IMG/VR virus record: IMGVR_UViG_3300010233_000104
Span: 1-36,561 of that record
Length of the DNA stretch: 36,561 bases
From: a virus
Direction: 5' to 3' (one strand)
Positions within the stretch are counted from its first letter, which is position 1. Each line of letters opens with the position of its first letter. The position numbers and the translations under genes were made by a program. Shown one piece after another: positions 16,738-22,807 of the stretch. Below the pieces are notes generated by a model. The model searched no databases and was not told the origin of the DNA. It saw only the letters and a program-made list of their open reading frames with translations.

Positions 16738-19104
16738 ATGACGACCGCTAGAGTATTAAATCCTTCTGTCAATAGAATAACTCTTACAAAAGCTGTTCCT
16801 ATAACTATAGGAACACTAAGGAGTTTGACAGACGTAAATGTTGCTGTTGGTTTAGGTGATCAGTGGACCTTAATTTATGATCAAGCCAATAATCAATTTA
16901 TTTTTGCTCAAAGTTCTATTGGTATTATTGGTACTGTTTTTCAACAAGCCAATGCGGCTTATGTACAAGCCAACACAGCCAATGCTCTTGCTTATCAAGC
17001 CAATGTCAATGCCACTGCTGCCTTTGCACAAGCTAATGCTGCCTATAATGCTGCAAACTCAGCGGCTAGCGTAGCAGGTAATGTTTTTTCTAACATTATC
17101 ATTTCAGGAACAGATTCTAAATTTAATTGGACCATTGCTGGTAATGCTGATATAATAGCTAATGCTACAGCTAACTTGGTTCGTTTCATATCAGGTGTTG
17201 GTATTGAAATTGATACTGATGTGCCAAATAATGCCATTAGGTTTGTTACTGGTGCCTTTGCTCAAGCCAATGCAGCCCAGACCGTTGCCATTGAAGCCTT
17301 TGCTATTGCAAATCAAGCAAACATTTTAGCTGGTGAGGCATTCAACCAAGCTAATACCGCATATAATGAAGCTAATATAATTTTTAATAGTGCCAATGCA
17401 GCTTTTGGTGAGGCCAATTCAGTAAATGCTAATTTAATATTAGCATGGGCTACTGCTAATTTGGGTGCAACAAATGCAGTGGCAGCCTTTGCTCAAGCCA
17501 ATGCAGCCCAGACCGTTGCCATTGAAGCTTTTACGGCAGCCAATTCAGCCAACACTTTAGCTGCCGAAGTATTTGGTGTTGCTAATGGTGCCATTTCAAA
17601 TTTAACTATTGCATGGGGAACAGCCAATGGTGGTTATACTCAAGCCAATAGTGCCCAAACCTTAGCTATAGAAGTTTTTGCGGCTGCAAACCAAGCTAAT
17701 CTTTTAGCAGCCGAAGTTTATAATGTGGTCAATAATGCATTTGGTAAATCTAATGCTTCCTTCAACGTTTATCTAACAGGAACGAACGTTGGATATAATT
17801 GGACACAAACTGGTAATGCATCTATAAATGCAAATGCCACATCTAATCTTTTGAAATTTGTTTCCGGAAATGGAATTGTTCTTTTCACTGATGTTGCAAA
17901 TGATGCAATTTTGTTCACAGATGGTGGTGCCTATGGTTATGCAAATAGTGTTGGTTCCAATTTAACCCTAGCCTGGGGACAAGCCAACAATGCTCAAACT
18001 GTTGCCATAGAGGCATTTACTCAAGCTAATTCTGCCCAAACTGTGGCAATTGAAGCCTTTACTGCTGCCAACTCGGCCAATACTCTTGCAGCAGAAGTGT
18101 TTGGTGTTGCTAATGGTATTGCAACAAACACTGCCTCTGCTTGGAATCAAGCCAATACAGCATACAATGAAGCCAATCTTATATTTGGTGTTTCTAATGC
18201 TGCCTTTGCTCAGGCTAATGCTGCGCAGACCTTAACCATTCAGGTTTATGCTCAATCTAACCTAGAATTTAATGCTATTAATGCTGCCTTTGCTCAGGCT
18301 AATGCTGCAAGATATACTGATAATGCATACGGCAATATAGCCATATCAAATACAGATTCTCATTATACTTGGACACAAGGTGGTAATGTTTATCTTCAAG
18401 CAAACAATACATCCAACACTCTCAATTTAATTTCTGGTGCAGGAATCGTATTATTTGCTGATCCTGTTAATAATGCAATAAGAATCAATTCAACAGCAAC
18501 TGGTACCGGTACTGTTTCAAATGCCTTTGCTAATCTTTATTTTTCCAACACTGATGTTAATTTTAATTGGACTGCTGTTGGCAACATAGGATTTACGGCC
18601 AATGCAACATCTAATGTTCTAGAATTTATTTCAGGTGGTGGCATTGCAATTTATTATGATGCTCAAAATTCTGCCGTAAGAATTAATTCTACTGCTACAG
18701 GAACAGGTACAGGAAGTGCAACCTTATTAATTTCTGATGGACCTCCTGCGGGTCCAAACACATCTAACACTCTTTGGTGGGAATCAAATACAGGTTTCTT
18801 AAAGGTATGGTATGTTGATTCTAATGGAGGTCAATGGGTAGATGCATCACCTAATGGTGGTGCAGCAGCCAACACTCCTTATGCATTTGCCAATATTGAA
18901 TTAACAGGAACCGATTCTGGATATAATTGGACAAAAGCCGGTAATGTTAATATAACTGCCAATTCTACATCCAATCAGGTTCTTTTCGTAGCCGGCTCTG
19001 GCATAGAATTAGATTTGGATGCACCTAATAGTGCCATTCGAATTGTAAGTACAGGTGGTGTTGCTATCAATGATACGATCATAAATAGTTTGATATATGG
19101 ATAA
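16738..19104 (+). CDS. Long tail fiber: coiled-coil heptad arrays alternating with five beta-modules
   Basis: This 788-residue protein has an N-terminal attachment-like domain (residues 1-65, with LTDVNVAVGLGDQWTLIYDQ). Helical heptad arrays at about 67-115, 172-340 and 394-530 are built from units such as AFAQANA/AQTVAIE/AFTAANS/ANTLAAE/VFGVANG, each exactly seven residues. Between and after them lie five copies of a 53-residue beta module, at about residues 117-169, 341-393, 531-583, 597-649 and 717-769. Residues about 660-706 hold a small domain (PPAGPNTSNTLWWESNTGFL ... VDSNGGQWV) common in phage fibers. This is a shaft of trimeric coiled coils broken by beta bulges. It lies where T4 has wac (fibritin) and genes 9-12, so either a whisker-like or a receptor fiber is possible. 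No enzymatic motif is visible. Confidence 0.85.
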   Translation: MTTARVLNPSVNRITLTKAVPITIGTLRSLTDVNVAVGLGDQWTLIYDQANNQFIFAQSSIGIIGTVFQQANAAYVQANTANALAYQANVNATAAFAQANAAYNAANSAASVAGNVFSNIIISGTDSKFNWTIAGNADIIANATANLVRFISGVGIEIDTDVPNNAIRFVTGAFAQANAAQTVAIEAFAIANQANILAGEAFNQANTAYNEANIIFNSANAAFGEANSVNANLILAWATANLGATNAVAAFAQANAAQTVAIEAFTAANSANTLAAEVFGVANGAISNLTIAWGTANGGYTQANSAQTLAIEVFAAANQANLLAAEVYNVVNNAFGKSNASFNVYLTGTNVGYNWTQTGNASINANATSNLLKFVSGNGIVLFTDVANDAILFTDGGAYGYANSVGSNLTLAWGQANNAQTVAIEAFTQANSAQTVAIEAFTAANSANTLAAEVFGVANGIATNTASAWNQANTAYNEANLIFGVSNAAFAQANAAQTLTIQVYAQSNLEFNAINAAFAQANAARYTDNAYGNIAISNTDSHYTWTQGGNVYLQANNTSNTLNLISGAGIVLFADPVNNAIRINSTATGTGTVSNAFANLYFSNTDVNFNWTAVGNIGFTANATSNVLEFISGGGIAIYYDAQNSAVRINSTATGTGTGSATLLISDGPPAGPNTSNTLWWESNTGFLKVWYVDSNGGQWVDASPNGGAAANTPYAFANIELTGTDSGYNWTKAGNVNITANSTSNQVLFVAGSGIELDLDAPNSAIRIVSTGGVAINDTIINSLIYG
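17086..17244 (+). repeat. Fiber beta-module copy 1 in long fiber
   Basis: Encodes FSNIIISGTDSKFNWT through NNAIRF. Same module as at 15589, 17758, 18328, 18526, 18886, 22928, 23381 and 23723. Confidence 0.75.
17254..17297 (+). repeat. 44-base exact direct repeat, copy 1
   Basis: The 44 bases starting GCCTTTGCTCAAGCC and ending TTGAAGC are identical at 17254-17297 and 17485-17528. They code for a heptad pair (AFAQANAAQTVAIEA). The 231-base offset equals 77 codons, or eleven heptads, so recombination between the copies would keep both reading frame and heptad register. Confidence 0.85.
17485..17528 (+). repeat. 44-base exact direct repeat, copy 2
   Basis: Second copy of the repeat at 17254-17297. 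Further, less exact copies of the same heptad coding lie at about 17990-18060 and 18200-18240 and again in the fiber gene at 22808. Confidence 0.85.
17758..17916 (+). repeat. Fiber beta-module copy 2 in long fiber
   Basis: Encodes SFNVYLTGTNVGYNWT through NDAILF, following the shared module pattern with Asn in place of the usual Asp at the TDS position. Confidence 0.7.
18328..18486 (+). repeat. Fiber beta-module copy 3 in long fiber
   Basis: Encodes YGNIAISNTDSHYTWT through NNAIRI; followed by a Thr/Gly linker (STATGTG) that recurs after copy 4. Confidence 0.75.
18526..18684 (+). repeat. Fiber beta-module copy 4 in long fiber
   Basis: Encodes FANLYFSNTDVNFNWT through NSAVRI, with the same STATGTG linker after it as copy 3, suggesting local duplication of module plus linker. 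Confidence 0.75.
18886..19044 (+). repeat. Fiber beta-module copy 5 in long fiber
   Basis: Encodes FANIELTGTDSGYNWT through NSAIRI near the C-terminus. It follows the LWWESNTGFLKVWY domain, the same order seen in the fiber at 22808. Confidence 0.75.
19080..19087 (+). promoter_or_regulatory. Possible late promoter (CATAAATA)
   Basis: This octamer has 7 of 8 matches to the T4 late promoter. It is inside the last codons of the long fiber gene and 26 bases before the ATG at 19114, where AAGGA supplies a ribosome-binding site. The spacing is plausible, but the region is AT-rich and the match could be chance. Confidence 0.25.
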
Positions 19105-19113
19105 GGATAAGTT

Positions 19114-19443
19114 ATGAGTGCCACCACTGGATTATATCTATTAGCAAATGTTGGTGTTACAGGAGCAAATATCGTTTATACTGCTCCAGCCAATACAGCT
19201 ATAATTGCTTTAAATGCAACAAATAAAACAAATACTATGGCTGTAATAGACATGTTTATTACTAGAGGTGGATCCAATGTTTATTTGTGTAAAGGCCTTT
19301 CTGTTACTCCAAACAACACTATGTTAATTTGTGGTGATTATGCAAACAAACAATTCATGAATACAAATGACATTCTTTCAGCTATTTGTTATTCAGCTAA
19401 CACATTTGATTTGGTTATGTCCGTAGCAATTGGAGTATCATAA
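19114..19443 (+). CDS. Small beta-rich virion protein, unknown role
   Basis: This 109-residue protein reads as an all-beta fold: NVGVTGANIVYTAPANTAII, then NKTNTMAVIDMFITRGGSNV, LCKGLSVTPNNTMLICG and a final strand ending VAIGVS. The arrangement (YTAPAnT, then a strand with VxxFITRG, then xxVTPnxT) is familiar from small tail-associated proteins of many phages, but I know no assigned function. It has no signal peptide or membrane segment. It follows the long fiber and precedes a second beta-rich protein by 3 bases, so it probably belongs to the same appendage. Confidence 0.75.
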   Translation: MSATTGLYLLANVGVTGANIVYTAPANTAIIALNATNKTNTMAVIDMFITRGGSNVYLCKGLSVTPNNTMLICGDYANKQFMNTNDILSAICYSANTFDLVMSVAIGVS

Positions 19444-19446
19444 TCC

Positions 19447-20703
19447 ATGCCAGCATTAGGTGTCAATCAAATAGCTCTACAAGATGCGGTTGTTTTATAT
19501 TCTGCTAACGTTGTTGTTACTGGACCTACTGCCTGGATTGATACTACAGGATTTCAATCCATAGTAATTGAAATCAATAATGGGGCGGCTATTGATTCCA
19601 TGTTTACAGCCACCTTAGAAGGTACCATAACACAATTTGATGCCTATACCCTACAAACTGTAAACATGTCAGAATATTCTATAAATGATCAGATGTTATT
19701 GGAAGGACATTATTCAGCTACCACAACATCCAAATATGTTAGATTAAATATAGCAAATCTTGGTTTGAACAACTTTTTGATTGTTAATATTCTTGGTAGA
19801 AGTTCTGAAGGTTATAGAGGTGCAGACCTATTATCTCTTGCCTTAGATAAAGAAAATGGTATACCTCTTCAGGTCCAATTACCAGTCAATTTGAAACAGG
19901 ACATACAAGGTGCTTTAGTTGCTTCGGATGCACCTGCTCCAATATTATGGGAATCACCAACAGCTTCTAGTATATTAGTAGTTGATACATCCGGATATGA
20001 AACTGTAATTTTTCATCAACAAACAGCCGGCATAGTTACACCAACAGTTTCGAATGATGGTGTGAATTATGTGGCTTGTACCATGTGTTTAACATCCGCT
20101 TCAACCACTTTAACTAATGCCACAACTGCCGCCGGCATGTGGATTATACCAGTAACTGGTCGATATATTAAATTTACTGGTCCTGCATCTGTTGTAACTG
20201 CCGCGATATATTTAAGACAGGCGCCATTTAATCTTTCTGCTTATGTGGCTGTTCCTCCTGTAAATACCGCACAAATAGGTGGAACTGCTGTTGTCAATGC
20301 AGGTGTGGCTGGTTTACAGGCTATTGGTGGTAACATTGCCGCAGGTACTGCTCCTACTTCTAATCCTATACCAATAGGTGCAATCGATGTCGCCGGCTTA
20401 ACCAGAAGAATCCTATCCAATATGATAGGACATTTGATGATTGCCTTACAGGATCAACAAAATACCGGTAACAACGTTTTGAGATCTATTGCCTCTTCCT
20501 ATCAAAACATACCAAGAATACCAGTATCTGATGTTACTCAATTTGAGGGTAATTCTAAAGAAGAAATGTTTGCACAAATTTTATTGGAATTACAAATTTT
20601 AAATCAACAAATATTTGAGCTACCTAATCTACTAAATAGTGGTAGTATAAATCAAACTGAACCGGGTCAATATCGGATAGATCCTTCAGCTTTCCAAACT
20701 TAA
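19447..20703 (+). CDS. Beta-rich appendage protein, unknown role
   Basis: This 418-residue protein has two similar beta halves. Each contains a 'W-x-D-T-S/T-G-Y/F-x-S/T-V/I' strand (WIDTTGFQSIVIEI at about residue 30 and VVDTSGYETVIFHQ at about 178), followed by a noise-like strand set and a 'KYVRLNI / RYIKFTG' strand, as in jelly-roll proteins. Residues about 275-325 form a Gly/Ala-rich stretch (IGGTAVVNAGVAGLQAIGGN, then TSNPIPIGAIDVAGLTRRIL). The C-terminus is helical (EEMFAQILLELQILNQQIFE). No enzymatic motif is visible. It is most likely a fiber or decoration protein that works with its neighbours; that is inference. Confidence 0.75.
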   Translation: MPALGVNQIALQDAVVLYSANVVVTGPTAWIDTTGFQSIVIEINNGAAIDSMFTATLEGTITQFDAYTLQTVNMSEYSINDQMLLEGHYSATTTSKYVRLNIANLGLNNFLIVNILGRSSEGYRGADLLSLALDKENGIPLQVQLPVNLKQDIQGALVASDAPAPILWESPTASSILVVDTSGYETVIFHQQTAGIVTPTVSNDGVNYVACTMCLTSASTTLTNATTAAGMWIIPVTGRYIKFTGPASVVTAAIYLRQAPFNLSAYVAVPPVNTAQIGGTAVVNAGVAGLQAIGGNIAAGTAPTSNPIPIGAIDVAGLTRRILSNMIGHLMIALQDQQNTGNNVLRSIASSYQNIPRIPVSDVTQFEGNSKEEMFAQILLELQILNQQIFELPNLLNSGSINQTEPGQYRIDPSAFQT

Positions 20704-20728
20704 TAACAATTTTTAGGAGAAACTTAAT

Positions 20729-21364
20729 ATGATAGTACAAGCCCAAGCTGGTCCAGTTGCCACAACCTCTTCTTTACAACCAGGTGCCCAGGCTCCTGTA
20801 AGACTCGGTAATATGGGTGATGTTATAATTTCCGAATTACATGGTAGATATTATGAATCATCTTATCGTAGAGCCTTATTTTTCGGAGCAACACAGGCTG
20901 GCCAAACAACTACAATTGGTGCAGCCTTAACTTATGTTGGTATATGTTTATCTAATCCAGTTGGTTCTCCAGTAAATTTGTGTCTTCAGAAGGTTGGATT
21001 TGCATTCACTGTATTGGCACCTAACGTTGCTGGTATTGGATTGATGACTGGATATAACTCTGGTACTAACGTAACCCATACAGTTGCTTTGGTGCCTAAA
21101 TCTTCCTTTACCGGTATTGGTGCTCTTCCAACCGGTACTATCGATTCTTCTTCAACCTTGCCAACCGCTCCTACATTTACACATCTATTTGGTACATCAT
21201 ATACTGGTGCTCTTACAACAACTACCGTAGTTGGCCCAACAATAGTGGATCTTGAAGGTTCAGTAATTCTTCCTCCTGGCGCATATGCTGCTACCTTTAC
21301 CACTGCTGCATCTGGTGCTGCATCATTCTTCGGAAGTATGGCTTGGGAGGAAATTCCTACCTAA
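20729..21364 (+). CDS. Beta-rich tail protein, paralogue A1 of a tandem pair
   Basis: This 211-residue protein has the pattern GNMGDVIISELHGRYYESSY, then CLSNPVGSPVNLCLQKVGF, GLMTGYNSGTNVTHTV and the ending IVDLEGSVILPPGA ... WEEIPT. The same blocks occur in the gene at 21578, with about half the residues identical by eye. Related beta proteins (HGRYYE start, SNPxGSxxNxxL strand) are common in environmental T4-like and other phages near fibers; no function is established to my knowledge. A strong ribosome-binding site (TTAGGAG) precedes the ATG. The last codons contain GGGAGG, which would serve as ribosome-binding site for the endonuclease remnant that starts one base after its stop. Confidence 0.8.
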   Translation: MIVQAQAGPVATTSSLQPGAQAPVRLGNMGDVIISELHGRYYESSYRRALFFGATQAGQTTTIGAALTYVGICLSNPVGSPVNLCLQKVGFAFTVLAPNVAGIGLMTGYNSGTNVTHTVALVPKSSFTGIGALPTGTIDSSSTLPTAPTFTHLFGTSYTGALTTTTVVGPTIVDLEGSVILPPGAYAATFTTAASGAASFFGSMAWEEIPT

Positions 21365-21365
21365 A

Positions 21366-21584
21366 ATGGCAAAGAAAGGTGTAAAACAATCTCCAGAACA
21401 TATAGCCAAAAGAGTGGCGGCCAATAGAAAATCTGGAGCATATGATATAGCTTCAATTAATTGTAAAGAATTAAGAACAGATATTAATAACGGAAGAACC
21501 TTATGTGAAAATTGTCACAGATTAACTCCAACATGGGGTAATGGTTCTAGAGCCAAAAATTATGGAGAACAAGTAATATGCTAA
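21366..21584 (+). pseudogene. HNH homing endonuclease remnant with internal in-frame deletion
   Basis: I chose the ATG at 21366, giving 72 residues starting MAKKGVKQSPEHIAK. The frame also reads upstream to 21285, but that part is a shadow of the tail gene. Residues 7-35 match the N-terminal NUMOD3-like part of the full endonuclease at 22224 (QSPEHIAKRVAANRKSGAYD). Residues 36-58 match its last HNH segment (LRTDINNGRTLCENCHRLTP). The 114 codons between are missing, including the first Cys pair and the Asp-His that coordinate metal and cut DNA, so it cannot act as an HNH nuclease. The break falls at TAAAGAAT, an 8-base sequence present at both ends of the missing part in the intact copy (22337-22344 and 22679-22686; 342 bases apart). 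Its stop overlaps the next ATG (ATGCTAA). It may still be translated as a small basic protein. Confidence 0.85.
21464..21529 (+). repeat. 66-base identical direct repeat, HNH 3' segment, copy 1
   Basis: Identical to 22679-22744. It begins with the TAAAGAAT microhomology and codes for the final HNH segment with CxxCH. Confidence 0.9.
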
Positions 21585-22222
21585 TTCAAACACAAGTTGG
21601 ACCAATTGCAGTTCTAGCTTCTATTCCTGCAAATATTCAACCACCATTAAGAAGTGGTAATATGGGCGATCTTATAGTTTCCCAACTCCACGGTAGATAT
21701 TATGAAACCAACTACCGTAGAAACATGTTTGTTGCTACATCAAACAATTCTATAGGATCAAACACATCTGCTGGAACATTAACAACTTATTTTGGATTAT
21801 GTGTTTCTAATCCTGTAGGTTCTCCTGTAAATATTGTATTAAATAAAATTAATTTTACTGTTGCCAATGCATTCACAACTGTAACTCCAATTGGTTTAAT
21901 GACTGGTTATAATTCTAGTACAAGCGTAACCCATACTGCTAATGCTTTTGTTAAATCTGCCTTTACCGGTGTTGGAGCAGTAGGTCAAGGTTTAGCTGAT
22001 TGGTCAGCCACCTTATCAGCCACTCCTACTGTAACACATGTGTTTGCCACAGGTTATACGGGGGCCATATCAACAACTCCTCTACCTAGTTCTCCAACAA
22101 TTGTGGATCTTGAAGGTTCAGTAATTCTTCCTCCAGGAGCCTTTGCTGCTATATGGACTCCTACTGCCTTACCATCCTATGCATTATTTGCTGGAATGAG
22201 TTGGGAGGAAATACCTACCTAA
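21578..22222 (+). CDS. Beta-rich tail protein, paralogue A2 of a tandem pair
   Basis: This 214-residue paralogue of the protein at 20729 shares the blocks GNMGDLIVSQLHGRYYETNY, SNPVGSPVN, GLMTGYNS, the TxTH strand, IVDLEGSVILPPGA and the terminal WEEIPT. The middle loops (residues 50-70 and 130-160) differ most, as expected for surface loops under host-driven change. The DNA is nearly identical only near the 3' end (32 bases, GTGGATCTTGAAGG onward). The ATG overlaps the stop of the endonuclease remnant by 7 bases (ATGCTAA). Like A1, its final codons carry GGGAGG, which can serve the following HNH gene. The function is unknown; it is probably a receptor-contact or decoration protein. Confidence 0.8.
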   Translation: MLIQTQVGPIAVLASIPANIQPPLRSGNMGDLIVSQLHGRYYETNYRRNMFVATSNNSIGSNTSAGTLTTYFGLCVSNPVGSPVNIVLNKINFTVANAFTTVTPIGLMTGYNSSTSVTHTANAFVKSAFTGVGAVGQGLADWSATLSATPTVTHVFATGYTGAISTTPLPSSPTIVDLEGSVILPPGAFAAIWTPTALPSYALFAGMSWEEIPT

Positions 22223-22223
22223 A

Positions 22224-22799
22224 ATGGTAAACCTAAAACACTCTCTAAAAGGAAAAAAACAATCTCCAGAACACATAGCCAAAAGAGTGGCAGCCAATAG
22301 AAAATCTGGAGCATATGATAAAGCTTCTATTAGGTGTAAAGAATGGAATAAAAGTTTAATAGGTTCTAAGATATCTGAGGAAACAAAATTTAAAATTTCC
22401 AAATCTATGAAAGGAAAACAAAATTCTTTAGGAGTTAAACGTTCTGTAGAATTTAGACAAAAGCTTTCTCATTATTATAAAACTAATCCTGAAAAACATA
22501 ATCATTATATAGATGGTAAAGGACATGAAAGAGTAACAGCTAGATTAACTCACATGGGAACTTTAGAATATAGATTATGGAGAGAGCAAGTTTTTGAAAG
22601 AGATAATTATACTTGCCAAATGTGTGGTGAACGTGGTGGCAAATTAAATGCGGATCACATTAAACCATACAATTTATTTAAAGAATTAAGAACAGATATT
22701 AATAACGGAAGAACCTTATGTGAAAATTGTCACAGATTAACTCCCACATGGGGTGGTCGAGTAAATAAAATATCCCCACCAACCCTTATTAATATATAA
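22224..22799 (+). CDS. HNH homing endonuclease with NUMOD3 repeats, intact copy
   Basis: This 191-residue protein has three parts. NUMOD3-type DNA-binding repeats lie at residues 9-38 (KGKKQSPEHIAKRVAANRKS) and 42-82 (GSKISEETKFKISKSMKGKQ). A linker follows. The HNH domain spans about residues 114-177: YRLWREQVFERDNYTCQMCG, C131/C134, the D144-H145 pair in NADHIKPY, and C166/C169-H170 in LCENCHRL. These are the two zinc knuckles and the catalytic His expected of the ββα-metal fold. Such enzymes in T4-like phages cut unoccupied alleles and spread their own gene. It starts one base after the A2 tail gene stop, with a ribosome-binding site inside that gene. It is a free-standing gene; no intron or intein is visible. 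Confidence 0.9.
   Translation: MVNLKHSLKGKKQSPEHIAKRVAANRKSGAYDKASIRCKEWNKSLIGSKISEETKFKISKSMKGKQNSLGVKRSVEFRQKLSHYYKTNPEKHNHYIDGKGHERVTARLTHMGTLEYRLWREQVFERDNYTCQMCGERGGKLNADHIKPYNLFKELRTDINNGRTLCENCHRLTPTWGGRVNKISPPTLINI
22679..22744 (+). repeat. 66-base identical direct repeat, HNH 3' segment, copy 2
   Basis: Identical to 21464-21529. The first 8 bases, TAAAGAAT, also occur at 22337-22344 in the same gene and mark the deletion endpoints of the remnant copy. Confidence 0.9.
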
Positions 22800-22807
22800 G
22801 GTAGGCC

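Larger units (their letters stand above)
20729..21584 (+). repeat. Tandem duplication, unit 1 (tail gene A1 + deleted HNH)
   Basis: Unit 1 pairs a beta-rich tail gene with an HNH-derived reading frame that starts one base after its stop (TAA-A-ATG). Unit 2 (21578-22799) has the same two genes with the same junction. The HNH parts are almost identical in DNA (59 of 61 bases at 21387-21447 versus 22260-22320, and 66 of 66 at 21464-21529 versus 22679-22744), while the tail genes have diverged. Confidence 0.85.
21578..22799 (+). repeat. Tandem duplication, unit 2 (tail gene A2 + intact HNH)
   Basis: Same gene pair and junction as unit 1 at 20729-21584, but the HNH frame keeps the 342 bases missing from unit 1. 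Confidence 0.85.

Noticed and set aside
17250-18330. CRISPR-like or satellite array
   Set aside because: The repeats are imperfect, in frame, and encode a protein heptad pattern; there are no constant-length spacers.
16738-19104. Identification of the long fiber as T4 fibritin (wac)
   Set aside because: The position and coiled coil fit, but the beta modules and lack of a recognisable foldon at the C-terminus do not support the name.
21285-21365. Upstream extension of the endonuclease remnant to 21285
   Set aside because: These codons are read out of frame through the conserved end of tail gene A1. The ATG at 21366 matches the position of the intact copy's ATG relative to its tail gene.
21366-22799. 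Group I intron or intein carrying the HNH gene
   Set aside because: The tail genes on both sides are complete with their own start and stop, and no split gene or splice motif is visible.
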